Numbered from the stretch's first letter, positions 8,888-18,173 are shown. The stretch: DNA of 64,000 bases from Mycobacterium sp. 852002-51961_SCH5331710 (GCF_001665535.1 NZ_LZSQ01000006.1:1-64000); one strand, 5' to 3'. The notes: a model not told the origin generated them from the letters alone. Numbers and translations are program-made.

Positions 8888-10009
8888 TCATCGCTCGTGA
8901 TGGATGCGCCCGTCGGTATCGCTGAGCGGTGCGCCGCCGCCACCCCACCTGCGGGCGATGATCTCCGCGGCGATCGACACCGCGGTCTCTTCCGGGGTGC
9001 GGGCCCCGAGATCGAGTCCGATCGGGCTGGCCAACCGCATCAGCTCCGCGTCGGTGAGTCCCGCCTCGCGCAACCGGCCCATCCGGTCGTCGTGGGTTCG
9101 GCGCGAGCCCATCACCCCGATGTAGCCGACCTCGGGCAGGCGCAGCGCGACCTGCAGCACCGGTACGTCGAACTTTGGGTCGTGAGTGAGCACGCAGACC
9201 GCGGTGCGGGCGTCGATCGCGCCCAGCTCGGCCTGTTCCGCGAGGTAGCGGTCGGGCCAGTTGACGACGACCTCATGCGCGCCGGGGAAACGGGCCGGCG
9301 TGGCGAACACCGGACGGGCGTCGCACACGGTGACGCGGTATCCGAGAAGCGCCCCCTGCTGCGCGAGCGCGCCCGCGAAGTCGATCGCGCCGAAGATCAG
9401 CATTCGCGGCGGCGGTGCGTGGCTGGCGACGAACACCTCCATGCCGGTCTCCTGGCGCTGACCGTCGGGCCCGTAAGACAGCACCCCGGTACGGCCCGCG
9501 GCGAGGAGTCCGCGCGCGTCGTCGGTGACGGCGGCGTCCAGGCGCGCCGACCCGAGCGAGCCGTCGACGGAGTCCGTACCGATCACCAGGCGGCGTCCGA
9601 CGCGGTCGGGTTCGGGATGTGCGATGACGGTGGCGACCGCGATCGGCCGGTGGGCGGCGATGTCGTCGGCGACGGCCTGCAGCTGGGGGAAGGTGCCTTG
9701 CGACATCGGCTCGGCGAAGATGTCGATGATCCCCCCGCACGTCAGGCCGACGGCGAAGGCGTCGTCGTCGCTGATGCCGTAACGCTGCAGTTCGGGACGG
9801 CCCGAGGAGACCACGTCGTTGGCCAGTTCGTAGACGGCGGCCTCGACGCAGCCACCCGACACGGAACCGGCTACCGAGCCGTCGGGGCAGACCACCATGG
9901 TCGCGCCGGGCTGGCGAGGAGCCGAGCGAATCGTGCGCACGACCGTGGCCACACCGGCGGTGCCCCCGTCCCGCCACACGGTCAGCAACTCGTCGAGCAC
10001 CTCGCGCAC
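8888..10009 (-). CDS. XdhC/CoxF-family molybdenum-cofactor insertion or sulfuration factor, 373 aa
   Basis: XdhC-type proteins bind and hand over the sulfurated Mo cofactor to molybdenum hydroxylases. The N-terminal XdhC/CoxI domain shows TVVRTIRSAPRQPGATMVV and GSVSGGCVEAAVYE. The C-terminal Rossmann-like domain contains FGAIDFAGALAQ and the closing GVMGSRRTHDDR. It is the first gene of the leftward hydroxylase operon, 73 bases before the large-subunit start, which fits a dedicated maturation factor. No coxD (AAA ATPase) or coxE (VWA) gene is present nearby. Confidence 0.92.
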   Translation of the reverse strand: MREVLDELLTVWRDGGTAGVATVVRTIRSAPRQPGATMVVCPDGSVAGSVSGGCVEAAVYELANDVVSSGRPELQRYGISDDDAFAVGLTCGGIIDIFAEPMSQGTFPQLQAVADDIAAHRPIAVATVIAHPEPDRVGRRLVIGTDSVDGSLGSARLDAAVTDDARGLLAAGRTGVLSYGPDGQRQETGMEVFVASHAPPPRMLIFGAIDFAGALAQQGALLGYRVTVCDARPVFATPARFPGAHEVVVNWPDRYLAEQAELGAIDARTAVCVLTHDPKFDVPVLQVALRLPEVGYIGVMGSRRTHDDRMGRLREAGLTDAELMRLASPIGLDLGARTPEETAVSIAAEIIARRWGGGGAPLSDTDGRIHHER

Positions 10010-10088
10010 GCTCGCAGTCTAAGCCCGTGACGCTGTGCGAGTGCTCAGCGGTAAGCGGTGCGATTGGGACGCCTGGTCAAGCGGCCGG

Positions 10089-11348
10089 TCAGCGGGCGTC
10101 GAACGCGATGGGAAGCGTCGCGGGTCCGGTGATCCCGACCAACGGCTTCCACGTCGCGGGACCGACGCGGCGCAGATTGCGCATGCGGCTGGTCATCACG
10201 ACGAGCGCCTCGGCGAGTTCACGGCGGGCCAGGTTGGCGCCGAGGCAGTAGTGCGCACCCGCCCCGAATGTCTGCATCGGTGTGGCGCCCTGCCGAGTGA
10301 TGTCCAGCCGGTCGGGGTCGTCGTAGGCGGCCGGATCCCGGTTCGCACTGGCCGTGTTGACCAGTACGAAGCTGCCCGCCGGAATGGTCACCCCGTCGTA
10401 GGAGACGTCCTCCATCGTCATCCGCATCGCACCGAACACCACCGGATAGAACCGCATCACTTCCTCGACGGCGTTCATCGCGAGCTCGGGACGCTCGGCA
10501 AGCAGCTCCCATTGGTCGGGGTGGTCACAGAGCACGTCCACCGCCGCGGCGAGCTGGTTGCGGGTGGTGTCGGTGCCGGCCATCAGGATGCCCGCGGCCA
10601 ACATGCGCAGTTCCTCGATGCTCAACCGGTCGCCGTCGTCCTCGGCGCGGATCAACTCGGAGATCAGGTCGTCGGTGAGCGAATCCCGGCGTTCGGCGAC
10701 CATCCCGTCGATGTAGTCGTCGAGCTCGGCCCACGCCTGCAGGAAGATTGGCTCGTGTTCGGCCGCGTTCCACTGGAACAGCTTGAAGAAGTCGTCGGCC
10801 CACTCGGAGAGCAGTTTCCAGTCCTCGCTCGGGGCACCGAGCAGCTCGGCGATGACCGGAACCGGATACGGGCGCGCGATGTCCTCCACGACCTCGCAGC
10901 GACCCGTGTCCACCAGCGGGTCGACCAGTCCGGAGATGATCTCGGTGACCGTCGTCTCAAGCCGCCCCACCGAGCGCGGCGTGAACGCCTTGCACACCAG
11001 GCGGCGGAGCCGGGAGTGGGTCTCGCCGTTGACGCTGAGCAGGGTGGTGACCGCGCGGTCCCACAGCGGCCCCGAGGTGATGCCCTGGGCCTCGAGTCCG
11101 AGCCCCGGCGGCACGCACATGCGGGGGTCGCGCAGCGCCGCCCTGACCGTTTCGTAGCTCAACAGCTCGGGTCCGTGAGCGCCCATCACGACCGGTCCTG
11201 CGCTCCGTGCCTCGGCGATCCGCCGGTGCGCCTCGTATGCGCTGGGGGCGTCCTCGTAGGAGACGGTAGGCAGGTCGGCCTCGAAAACGCTCGGGCTGCG
11301 CCGATCGACCGAGGCGATGTCCGTGTCGAAGTTGATGGTGACGCTCAT
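10089..11348 (-). CDS. Cytochrome P450 monooxygenase, 419 aa
   Basis: A soluble bacterial class I P450. The I-helix oxygen-activation motif is AGTDTTRN, the K-helix ExxR is in EEVMRF, and the haem-thiolate loop is [17 protein letters not shown] with the proximal cysteine. GAGGAGGCCACC precedes the ATG at optimal spacing. The gene lies 79 bases upstream of, and in the same direction as, the molybdenum-hydroxylase operon, so it may be read through into it. It is divergent from the dipeptidase gene. Subfamily and substrate are not identifiable from sequence alone. Confidence 0.93.
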   Translation of the reverse strand: MSVTINFDTDIASVDRRSPSVFEADLPTVSYEDAPSAYEAHRRIAEARSAGPVVMGAHGPELLSYETVRAALRDPRMCVPPGLGLEAQGITSGPLWDRAVTTLLSVNGETHSRLRRLVCKAFTPRSVGRLETTVTEIISGLVDPLVDTGRCEVVEDIARPYPVPVIAELLGAPSEDWKLLSEWADDFFKLFQWNAAEHEPIFLQAWAELDDYIDGMVAERRDSLTDDLISELIRAEDDGDRLSIEELRMLAAGILMAGTDTTRNQLAAAVDVLCDHPDQWELLAERPELAMNAVEEVMRFYPVVFGAMRMTMEDVSYDGVTIPAGSFVLVNTASANRDPAAYDDPDRLDITRQGATPMQTFGAGAHYCLGANLARRELAEALVVMTSRMRNLRRVGPATWKPLVGITGPATLPIAFDAR

Positions 11349-11443
11349 GGTGGCCTCCTCGGCGTGACGACACTTCGATGCTCGGTTCCGCCGGGGGAAG
11401 CGGGCTAGCGTAGGCGACTACTCCAGTCCGGAAACGAGGCGCA

Positions 11444-12109
11444 ATGCGTAGAGCCTGGGCGGGCCCGGCGGCGGCCGCTGTCGTGCTGGCGTCGCCGGTG
11501 ATCGGGACGACCTCCGCGACCCCGGACGCGTCGGTGCCGCCGGTGTCTGATGCGGCCCGGGCGGCCGGGCTCGTCGACGTACGCAGCGTCGTTCCCGACG
11601 CGGTGATCGACCTCCGGTATGCGACGGCGGACAACTTCGTCGGCGAGCAGCTGTATCCGGCCGATGCGCGCTGCCTGGTCCACGAGTCGATGGCACCCGG
11701 GTTGGCGGCCGCCGCCGACACCCTGCGCCGAGGCGGCGAGGCGTTGGTGTTCTGGGACTGCTACCGACCACACGATGTGCAGGTGCGGATGTTCGAGGCG
11801 GTGCCCGACCCCAGTTGGGTGGCGAGGCCGGGGACCTATGCCCGCAGCCACGAGGCCGCACTGTCGGTCGATGTGACGTTGGCCCGCGACGGTTCCCTCG
11901 TCGACATGGGCACCGGGTTCGACGACTTCACCTCACGCGCGCACGCATACGCCTCCGAAGGCGTCACACCGACCGTCAGGGCCAACCGCGCACGCTTGCG
12001 CGGGGCGATGGAGTCGGGGGGTCTCGCGGTGTACGACGGCGAGTGGTGGCACTTCGACGCAGCGGGCGCGAATGCACCGCACCCGATACTCGACGTTCCC
12101 GTGAACTAG
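11444..12109 (+). CDS. Secreted D-Ala-D-Ala dipeptidase, VanX/M15D family, 221 aa
   Basis: A zinc metallopeptidase that hydrolyses D-alanyl-D-alanine or related peptidoglycan dipeptides. The N-terminus (RRAWAGPAAAAVVLASPV) is a signal peptide, so it acts outside the membrane. Zinc ligands are visible as H136 (RSHEAALSVD), D143 and H203. The catalytic glutamate is E200 in DGEWWHFD, and the family stretch DMGTGFDDF is present. The usual glycine of SxHxxGxAxD is alanine here. Normal length for the family. It is divergent from the P450 gene. Confidence 0.9.
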   Translation: MRRAWAGPAAAAVVLASPVIGTTSATPDASVPPVSDAARAAGLVDVRSVVPDAVIDLRYATADNFVGEQLYPADARCLVHESMAPGLAAAADTLRRGGEALVFWDCYRPHDVQVRMFEAVPDPSWVARPGTYARSHEAALSVDVTLARDGSLVDMGTGFDDFTSRAHAYASEGVTPTVRANRARLRGAMESGGLAVYDGEWWHFDAAGANAPHPILDVPVN

Positions 12110-12116
12110 TTGCCCG

Positions 12117-12236
12117 TCAGGCTGCGGCCGGATCCGCGGTCATGGCTTGGCAGTAGGAGCACAGGTTCGGCCCGAGTGTCGGGTAACCACATCCGCCGCA
12201 GATCGCGACCGCGGTGACTTCATCGGCTTCGGGCAT
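12117..12236 (-). CDS. 39-residue zinc-ribbon microprotein
   Basis: A very short ORF with ATG at 12236 and TGA at 12117. Its sequence contains two CxxC knuckles, C13-G-G-C16 and C26-S-Y-C29, separated by nine residues, the layout of a minimal zinc ribbon. The rest is a short acidic N-terminus and an Ala-rich C-terminus. A GAGGG element lies about 12 bases upstream of the ATG. It is convergent with the dipeptidase gene, eight bases apart. The regular cysteine pattern makes chance unlikely, but function is unknown. Confidence 0.6.
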   Translation of the reverse strand: MPEADEVTAVAICGGCGYPTLGPNLCSYCQAMTADPAAA

Positions 12237-12408
12237 GCCGATTATTTACCCTCTTGCAATCCGATTAATCCCCCGAATCGAGACAAGTCTGAAACCGCCC
12301 CGACAGTGATCGCGATCGTCTGCCATCTCCTCGCGAGTCGAAGGTTCACCCGCGCGATCGTCGGCGACAGACGCCCACAGCGGCGTGCCCATTGGGTAGG
12401 TTCGCGTC

Positions 12409-13431
12409 GTGGCCGAGCTGATGAATCGCCAAATCGTGTTGCGCCGCAGACCCGTCGGGCTGGTGCAGCCCGACGACACCGAGTTGATCACCACTCCCGC
12501 GCCGGAGCCAGCCGACGGTGAGGCGCTGGTGCGGACGACTTACATCGGCATCGACGCGGCGGCCCGCACCTGGCTGAACGACCAGCCGGGGTATCTGCCA
12601 CCGGTGCAACTCGGTGAGGTCATCCGCGCGGCGGGGATCGGGGAGGTGGTGGCGTCGCGCTGCGATGCGTACGCCGTCGGAGACGTCGTGACGACGTTGA
12701 CCGGCTTTCAGGAATACGTCATCAGCCGCGACGACATCTTCACCACGCCGGTGCCCGGTCCCGACGTCGACCAACTCGCGGTGATGTCGGTGTACGGCCC
12801 GACCGGTGCTACGGCCTACTTCGGGATGGTCGGTATCGGCAGGCCGCAGCCGGGCGAGACGGTGGTGGTCTCGGCGGCGGCGGGCGCCACCGGTTCGGTC
12901 GCGGGGCAGATCGCCAAGATCGCCGGCGCCCGCGTGGTGGGTATCGCGGGCGGACCGGAGAAGTGTCGTGCCGTCGTGAAGGATTTCGGGTTCGACGCGT
13001 GCATCGACTACCGCGAAGACAACCTGCCCGCGGCCTTGAAGGAGCACTGCCCCAACGGCGTCGACGTGTACTTCGACAACGTCGGCGGTCCCATCCTCGA
13101 CGCCGTGCTCGGCCGGCTGGCGCACAAGGCGAGAGTCGTGCTGTGCGGGGTCATCTCGAGCTATCTGACCGGTGAGCATCCCGGCCCGGCCAACTACGTC
13201 AACCTGCTGTCGAAAACCGCGCTGATGCAGGGGTTCAACGCGCTGGACGAATGGGGGCGCTTCGATGAGGCGTTCGGTCCGCTGCGCCAGTGGGCGGCCG
13301 AGGGCCGACTGGTGCACCGCCAAACGATCTACGAGGGCATCGAGTCCTGCGTCGACGCGATGAACGGCTTGTTCACCGGCGCGAACATCGGCAAAATGCT
13401 GGTGAAGGTCAGCCAACCCGCGGGCGGCTGA
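12409..13431 (+). CDS. NADPH-dependent oxidoreductase, curcumin/double-bond reductase type, 340 aa
   Basis: A zinc-free medium-chain dehydrogenase of the leukotriene B4 dehydrogenase/curcumin reductase group. Features are the N-terminal NRQIVLRRRPVGLV, the cofactor-binding stretch VVSAAAGATGSVAGQIAK near residue 155-172, and FDNVGGPILDAVL. No zinc-binding cysteines are present, as expected for the group. Such enzymes reduce alpha,beta-unsaturated ketones. The GTG at 12409 is taken as the start; the ATG at 12421 is an equally possible start. It stands alone between intergenic gaps of about 170 and 86 bases. Confidence 0.9.
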   Translation: MAELMNRQIVLRRRPVGLVQPDDTELITTPAPEPADGEALVRTTYIGIDAAARTWLNDQPGYLPPVQLGEVIRAAGIGEVVASRCDAYAVGDVVTTLTGFQEYVISRDDIFTTPVPGPDVDQLAVMSVYGPTGATAYFGMVGIGRPQPGETVVVSAAAGATGSVAGQIAKIAGARVVGIAGGPEKCRAVVKDFGFDACIDYREDNLPAALKEHCPNGVDVYFDNVGGPILDAVLGRLAHKARVVLCGVISSYLTGEHPGPANYVNLLSKTALMQGFNALDEWGRFDEAFGPLRQWAAEGRLVHRQTIYEGIESCVDAMNGLFTGANIGKMLVKVSQPAGG

Positions 13432-13517
13432 CGTTTCTGATTGGGTGCGGATCAAAGCGGGTATGACGAACGTCGCAATTTGGTGGCAGAGGTATCGCAA
13501 CTCATAGGAGTGGTCGC

Positions 13518-14387
13518 ATGGGCGCTCGTCGAATCGCTCGGATGCTCGGTCTGGTCGTGCCGGTAGCGGCACTCCTCGCCGCACCCGTCCCGCTCGCGGC
13601 GGCACAACCCCCTCCGCCCGCACCGGCGCCTGCCCCGCCGCCGGGCTGTCCCGACGTGCAGGTGGTCTTCGCGCGCGGGACGCTCGAGCCGATCGGCGTC
13701 GGCGGCGTCGGACAGGCGTTCGTCGACGCGCTGCGCGCTCAGGCCGGAGGCCGCACGGTCGACGTCTACCCGGTGAACTATCCGGCCAGCAACGACTTCG
13801 GCGACCGCATCCAGTTCGCCCGCACGGTCGTCGACGGGATCCGCGATGCGGGGACCAAGGTCGAATCGACCGCTGCCAACTGCCCCGACACCCGAATCGT
13901 GCTCGGCGGATTCTCCCAGGGCGCAGCCGTGGCCGGCTATGTGACGGCCGCCGAGATACCCGAGGAGGTTCCGGCCGAGTACCGCGAGTACATCCCGAAT
14001 CCGATGCCGTCGAGTGTGGCCGACCACGTGGCGGCTGTGGTGCTGTTCGGTAAGCCGTCCGAGCAATTCATGCAAGACATCGGTGCCCCGCCGATCGTGA
14101 TCGGCCCCTCGTACACCGGCAAGACCCTCGACCTGTGCGCCCAGGGCGACACGATCTGCAACGGTGCTCCCCCCGGGCTGCCGCCCATCGCGCACAACTC
14201 GTACGCCTTCAACGGAATGACGAACGAGGGCGCGGCGTATGCCGTGGCGCGGTTGGATCCCGACGCGACGCCGCCGCCGGCGCCGCTCCCCGCGGCACCT
14301 CCGGCGCCCCCCGGACCCGAGGTCTTCGCGGCTCCTGCGCCGGCACCCGCACCCGCACCCGCACCGGCGCCTGCTCCAGCCGGCTGA
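13518..14387 (+). CDS. Secreted cutinase-family esterase with Pro-Ala tail, 289 aa
   Basis: A serine esterase/lipase of the mycobacterial Culp family acting outside the cell. A signal peptide covers about residues 1-29 (ending ...PLAAAQ). The nucleophile is S133 in GGFSQGA, the acid D211 in CAQGDTIC, and the histidine H226 in AHNSYAF. Paired cysteines fit the family disulphides. The last 40 residues are a Pro-Ala repeat (alternating AP), unusual for family length and possibly a cell-wall-spanning or surface-exposed tail. AGGAGTGGTCGC precedes the ATG. Confidence 0.93.
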   Translation: MGARRIARMLGLVVPVAALLAAPVPLAAAQPPPPAPAPAPPPGCPDVQVVFARGTLEPIGVGGVGQAFVDALRAQAGGRTVDVYPVNYPASNDFGDRIQFARTVVDGIRDAGTKVESTAANCPDTRIVLGGFSQGAAVAGYVTAAEIPEEVPAEYREYIPNPMPSSVADHVAAVVLFGKPSEQFMQDIGAPPIVIGPSYTGKTLDLCAQGDTICNGAPPGLPPIAHNSYAFNGMTNEGAAYAVARLDPDATPPPAPLPAAPPAPPGPEVFAAPAPAPAPAPAPAPAPAG

Positions 14388-14416
14388 CGCGCGCGGCCCG
14401 GGTCTGCCACTCTCAT

Positions 14417-14800
14417 GTGGTGGACCGAGACGTGTACGACAAAGGCCGAGAGATCCGCACGGCGGTGCTCGGTGAGGCCTATGTGCAGAATGCGACGGCT
14501 GGCGCGGACGACTTCACGGGGCCGTTCCAGGATCTGGTGACCGAGTACTGCTGGGGGGCGGTATGGGGCCGCGACGCCCTGCCCCGCAAAACCCGCAGCA
14601 TGCTGAACCTCGCGATGCTCGCGGTGTTGAACCGCCCCAACGAATTACGGACACATGTCAGGGGTGCACTCACCAACGGCGTATCCAGCGAGGAGATCCG
14701 GGAGATCTTCATGCAGGTCGCGGTGTACGCAGGTGTTCCCGCCGCGGTGGAAGCCTTCCGGATCGCCCGCGCGACATTCGACGAGATCGAAGAGCGGTAG
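14417..14800 (+). CDS. Carboxymuconolactone decarboxylase-family protein, 127 aa
   Basis: A small protein of the PcaC/AhpD-like all-helical fold. DRDVYDKGREIRTAVLG opens it, followed by DLVTEYCWGAVW and PRKTRSMLNLAMLA, the hallmark helices of gamma-carboxymuconolactone decarboxylase. PcaC acts in protocatechuate degradation, but most genomic members have no established substrate, and the AhpD CxxC is absent. A GTG start at 14417 or 14420 is likely. The next gene, a 3-hydroxyisobutyrate-dehydrogenase-like enzyme, begins six bases after the stop, and the same gene pairing recurs at 38-39.5 kb. Confidence 0.85.
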   Translation: MVDRDVYDKGREIRTAVLGEAYVQNATAGADDFTGPFQDLVTEYCWGAVWGRDALPRKTRSMLNLAMLAVLNRPNELRTHVRGALTNGVSSEEIREIFMQVAVYAGVPAAVEAFRIARATFDEIEER

Positions 14801-14806
14801 TACACC

Positions 14807-15682
14807 ATGGACGTCGGCTTCGTCGGCCTGGGCAACATGGGATTCCCGATGGCTGCTCGACTGCGGGCCGCCGGGTACGGGGTCGTGGTGTGTGACACCC
14901 GCCGCGAGGTGGTCGACAGGGCGGTCGAAGCCGGGGCCTTACCTGCGGCCTCCGTCCGCGAGGTTGCCGATCGCGTCCCGACCCTGCTGGCCAGCCTTCC
15001 GACACCGCAGGCGTCGGAGTCGGTGGCCGCCGAAGTCGCGGGTGGGACCGCCGTCGAATGTTTCATCGACCTGTCGACGGTGGGAAGCCAAGCGGCGCAG
15101 CGCAACAGCGATCTGTTGGCCGAGCAGGGGATCGCGGCGCTCGACAGTCCCGTCAGCGGCGGGGTGCACGGGGCCGAGGCCGGCGCGCTGGCCATCATGG
15201 TGTCGGGCCCGCGGGATCACTTTGACGCGTGCGCGCCCATCTTCGAAACCCTCGGGCGGGCAACGTTCGTCGGCGAGAAGCCCGGTGCGGCGCAGACGAT
15301 GAAACTCGTCAACAACGTGATCGCCGCGACGACGTTGGCCGTCACTGCCGAAGCGATGGTGGCCGGCGTGAAAGCGGGCCTCGACGCACGGGTGATGATC
15401 GACGTCCTCAACGCCGGTTCCGGTGGCACCCACGCCAGCCGGGACAAGTTCCCCCGGGCGGTCCTGCCCCGCACATTCGACTACGGCTTCGCGACGGGTC
15501 TGATGGTCAAGGACGTCAGGCTCTACCTCGACGAAGCCAGGGCGTTGGGCCTGCCGACCGAGGTCGCCGATGCGGTCGCGCAGGTATGGGAGGCGACGAT
15601 GGCCGCCGAGGGAGCCGAGTCCGACTTCACCGCGGTGGTGAAACCCATGGAGGACGCTGCCGGTGTGGTGGTCGAAGGGTGA
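14807..15682 (+). CDS. 3-hydroxyisobutyrate dehydrogenase-family oxidoreductase, 291 aa
   Basis: A beta-hydroxyacid dehydrogenase. The Rossmann motif is VGFVGLGNMGFPMAARL, the substrate-binding motif DSPVSGGVHGAEAGALA lies near residue 109-125, and the catalytic lysine is in QTMKLVNNVI near 165. It probably oxidises a short 3-hydroxy acid with NAD(P). It starts six bases after the decarboxylase-family gene and the two are likely one operon. Highly similar in layout to the enzyme at 38222-39073. Confidence 0.9.
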   Translation: MDVGFVGLGNMGFPMAARLRAAGYGVVVCDTRREVVDRAVEAGALPAASVREVADRVPTLLASLPTPQASESVAAEVAGGTAVECFIDLSTVGSQAAQRNSDLLAEQGIAALDSPVSGGVHGAEAGALAIMVSGPRDHFDACAPIFETLGRATFVGEKPGAAQTMKLVNNVIAATTLAVTAEAMVAGVKAGLDARVMIDVLNAGSGGTHASRDKFPRAVLPRTFDYGFATGLMVKDVRLYLDEARALGLPTEVADAVAQVWEATMAAEGAESDFTAVVKPMEDAAGVVVEG

Positions 15683-15712
15683 CCCGGTCGGGCCGCCGGT
15701 AGAGTTCGGCGG

Positions 15713-16261
15713 GTGAACACGCCCGAGTCGCGCGCACGTTGGGTGCGCGGGGGTCTGGTCGGTGCGTGTTCGGCCGTCTTGACCGCCGCCGCGCATACAT
15801 TCGCGGGTGGGCAGCTGCCGCGGGGTTCGGCGCTGATCTTCGCGATACTCGTGTGTGCCACCGTCGGGGCCGGTGCCGCACGGCCGGTGCTCGACGGGCG
15901 TCGCGCGCGGGTGATCGGCGTCGTCGGGGCCCTGAGCGCCGCGCAAATCCTCGGCCACCTGGCGTTCGTCATCGCGGGGGGACACGTCCACACGGCAGCG
16001 GCGCTCGGGTTCATACCCGCCATGGTGGCGGCCCACATCGGGGCCGCAATCGTGCTCGGAGCGGTGATCGCCGCCGTCGAGTACCTCTACGTCGTCTGTG
16101 TATCCGTACTGCGGTGGCTTCGGATCTTCCCCACGCTCGGAGTTCCGCCGCGTGCGCGCAGGCTGGACCGTGACGTCAAAATCGTTGTCGCCGAGTCAGT
16201 ACTGGGTAGCTACGGGCTCGGCATGCGCGCTCCGCCGCGTAGGTGCACAACGGCGGGTTAG
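15713..16261 (+). CDS. Small integral membrane protein of unknown function, 182 aa
   Basis: A GTG start follows a short gap after the dehydrogenase. About four hydrophobic segments span residues 12-130, with several histidines in or near them (HTFAGG, GHLAFVIAGGHVHT). The C-terminal 50 residues are basic and soluble, ending RRCTTAG. Histidine placement together with the PepSY-domain gene 85 bases downstream hints at a metal or redox connection, but that is inference. I do not recognise the family. Confidence 0.7.
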   Translation: MNTPESRARWVRGGLVGACSAVLTAAAHTFAGGQLPRGSALIFAILVCATVGAGAARPVLDGRRARVIGVVGALSAAQILGHLAFVIAGGHVHTAAALGFIPAMVAAHIGAAIVLGAVIAAVEYLYVVCVSVLRWLRIFPTLGVPPRARRLDRDVKIVVAESVLGSYGLGMRAPPRRCTTAG

Positions 16262-16345
16262 CCCGCCGCCGATCGATCGGCCGCGACCGTCGTCGCGGCG
16301 TTTTCGAACACTCCGTCACGTCACCGGCTGAAGGCTCACACACTC

Positions 16346-17743
16346 ATGACAACGACCCCTACCCTCGGCATGCCCGCGCGTCAGCGACCGCGGAGCCTGC
16401 GTCCACTTCTTCTTCGATTGCATTTCTACGCCGGCGTTTTCGTAGGCCCGTTCCTACTGATCGCCGCGATAACCGGCCTGGTCTATGCCGTCATTCCGCA
16501 GATCGACGAAGCGGTCTACCGGCACCAGCTCACCGTCGACCAGGTCGGTGAGCAACGGCTCCCACTGGCCGAGCAGATCCGTGCCGCGCGTGCCGCGCAC
16601 CCCGAAGGGGTGGTGCAGCGCATCGGACCACCCGACTCGGCCGACGAGACCACCCGTGTCGTCCTCGCCGTCGACGATGTGCCGCCCGACTATGCGCGGA
16701 CGGTGTTCGTCGACCCGTACAGCGGTGACATCCGCGGCGTGCTGACCACCTACGGTCAGTGGCTGCCCGTCCGCGCCTGGTTCGACGAGTTGCATCGCGA
16801 CCTGCACCTCGGTGCGCTGGGCCGCAACTACAGTGAGCTCGCGGCCAGCTGGTTGACGGTGATCGCGCTGGCAGGCCTGGCGCTGTGGTACCTGCACCGG
16901 CGCGATACCGGAAAGCTGCGTCGAATCGCGCTACCCGACCGCGACAAGAAGGGCCGACGGCGCACCCTGTCCTGGCATGGCGCGGTTGGTATTTGGATCA
17001 TGGTGGCGCTGCTCGGGCTGTCGGTCACCGGCATCACCTGGTCCCGGTACGGCGGTGAGACGGTCAATCTGCTGCAGGAGCGGCTGAACACCGCGGCGCC
17101 GTCGGTCGACACCGCGCTGACACCATCCCACGCTGTGGCACCGGCCGGGCATCAGCATGACGTGCCGCCCGCGGCCGGTGGCGACGCAATGTTGAGTGGT
17201 GTGGACACCGCACTGCACGCCGCCGTCGATGCGGGATTACGTGCGCCGATGTGGATGTATCCGCCCGCCGACGAGAGGCAGGGCTGGCAGGTAATCGAGA
17301 ACAAGCGTGACTGGCCCACCCGCCACGACGCGATCTCGGTCGACCCCGCCACGGGTGCCGTGACCGATCGTGTCGACTTCACCGACTGGCCTTTCCTGGC
17401 CAAGCTCACCGACTGGGCGATCGACGCCCACATGGGCGTGTTGTTCGGAGTGGTGAACCAGATCGTGTTGGCGCTCACGGCGATTGGGTTGATCGCGATC
17501 ATCGTCCGCGGCTACCTCATGTGGTGGCAACGCAGACCGACAAAAGGGTCGTCTTGGGCGGTCGGACGCCCGCCTGTCCGTGGCGCGCTGCGCGGCTTGC
17601 ACCCGGCCGCGGTCACCGCGCTTGTCGTCGGCGCGGCCGCGCTGGGCTGGGCGCTACCGCTGTTCGGCCTCAGCCTGCTGGCATTCGTGATCGCCGATGT
17701 CGTCGTCGCCAAGGTCAAGAAGCGAGGCGCGCCGGTGCGCTAG
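16346..17743 (+). CDS. PepSY-associated transmembrane-helix protein, 465 aa
   Basis: A member of the PiuB/PepSY-TM family, implicated in iron or siderophore handling or membrane electron transfer. The first helix begins LRLHFYAGVFVGPFLLI at about residue 25, with the family histidine. PepSY-like domains lie between helices, for example FVDPYSGDIRGVL. Further helices run at about 168-188, 207-230, 375-400 and 425-455. The family HRDLHLGALGRNYSEL stretch at about 150-165 is intact. Its stop overlaps the convergent DUF5313-like gene by four bases. Confidence 0.88.
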   Translation: MTTTPTLGMPARQRPRSLRPLLLRLHFYAGVFVGPFLLIAAITGLVYAVIPQIDEAVYRHQLTVDQVGEQRLPLAEQIRAARAAHPEGVVQRIGPPDSADETTRVVLAVDDVPPDYARTVFVDPYSGDIRGVLTTYGQWLPVRAWFDELHRDLHLGALGRNYSELAASWLTVIALAGLALWYLHRRDTGKLRRIALPDRDKKGRRRTLSWHGAVGIWIMVALLGLSVTGITWSRYGGETVNLLQERLNTAAPSVDTALTPSHAVAPAGHQHDVPPAAGGDAMLSGVDTALHAAVDAGLRAPMWMYPPADERQGWQVIENKRDWPTRHDAISVDPATGAVTDRVDFTDWPFLAKLTDWAIDAHMGVLFGVVNQIVLALTAIGLIAIIVRGYLMWWQRRPTKGSSWAVGRPPVRGALRGLHPAAVTALVVGAAALGWALPLFGLSLLAFVIADVVVAKVKKRGAPVR

Positions 17744-18156
17744 AACGGGCTGCTGTTCTGCTGCCAGCGCGCTTCTTCGGGGCGCGGGCCGAAGCGACGG
17801 ACGTAGTCCTCGTGCATCCGCGCGTCCTTCTGGCGCCTGATCTCGTCGACCAGGTTCTGGTCGAGCCCGTGTTGAGCGAGGCGATGGCGGCGCCAGATCT
17901 TGTTGAGTGCCAGCGCCATCAGGATCGCCCAGATGTAGATCGGCGCCGTCATCTCCAGATGTACGTAGAACGACGCCGGGAGCAGCCAGAAGGGAGCCAG
18001 AACCAGGAAGGGCGGTATCGCCATCCGGATCATGTGACGGCGGAGCGCACCCGGTCCGGCCAGGTCGCGTGCGACCCACTCGCGCATGGAGTCCGGCAGT
18101 CGGCGCCCATACGAATAGGCGATGTACTGAATGATGTTGGGGCGGGCCGCAGCCAC
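17740..18156 (-). CDS. DUF5313-like membrane protein, 138 aa
   Basis: A short mycobacterial-type membrane protein. It opens with RPNIIQYIAYSYGRRLPDSMREWV, has two hydrophobic segments (IPPFLVLAPFWLLPA and PIYIWAILMALALN) at residues 47-82, and a basic, charged cytoplasmic tail. I recognise the family as one found across mycobacteria with no known function; the DUF number is from memory. It is followed in the same direction upstream by marR, 17 bases away, so the two may be one transcript. Confidence 0.75.
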   Translation of the reverse strand: MAAARPNIIQYIAYSYGRRLPDSMREWVARDLAGPGALRRHMIRMAIPPFLVLAPFWLLPASFYVHLEMTAPIYIWAILMALALNKIWRRHRLAQHGLDQNLVDEIRRQKDARMHEDYVRRFGPRPEEARWQQNSSPF

Positions 18157-18173
18157 GGGTCCTCCTCGGGTAG

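Noticed and set aside
13433..13464. SigF-like GTTT and GGGTAT upstream of the cutinase gene
   Set aside because: The two elements are 22 bases apart, well outside the 15-17 bases accepted for this promoter class.
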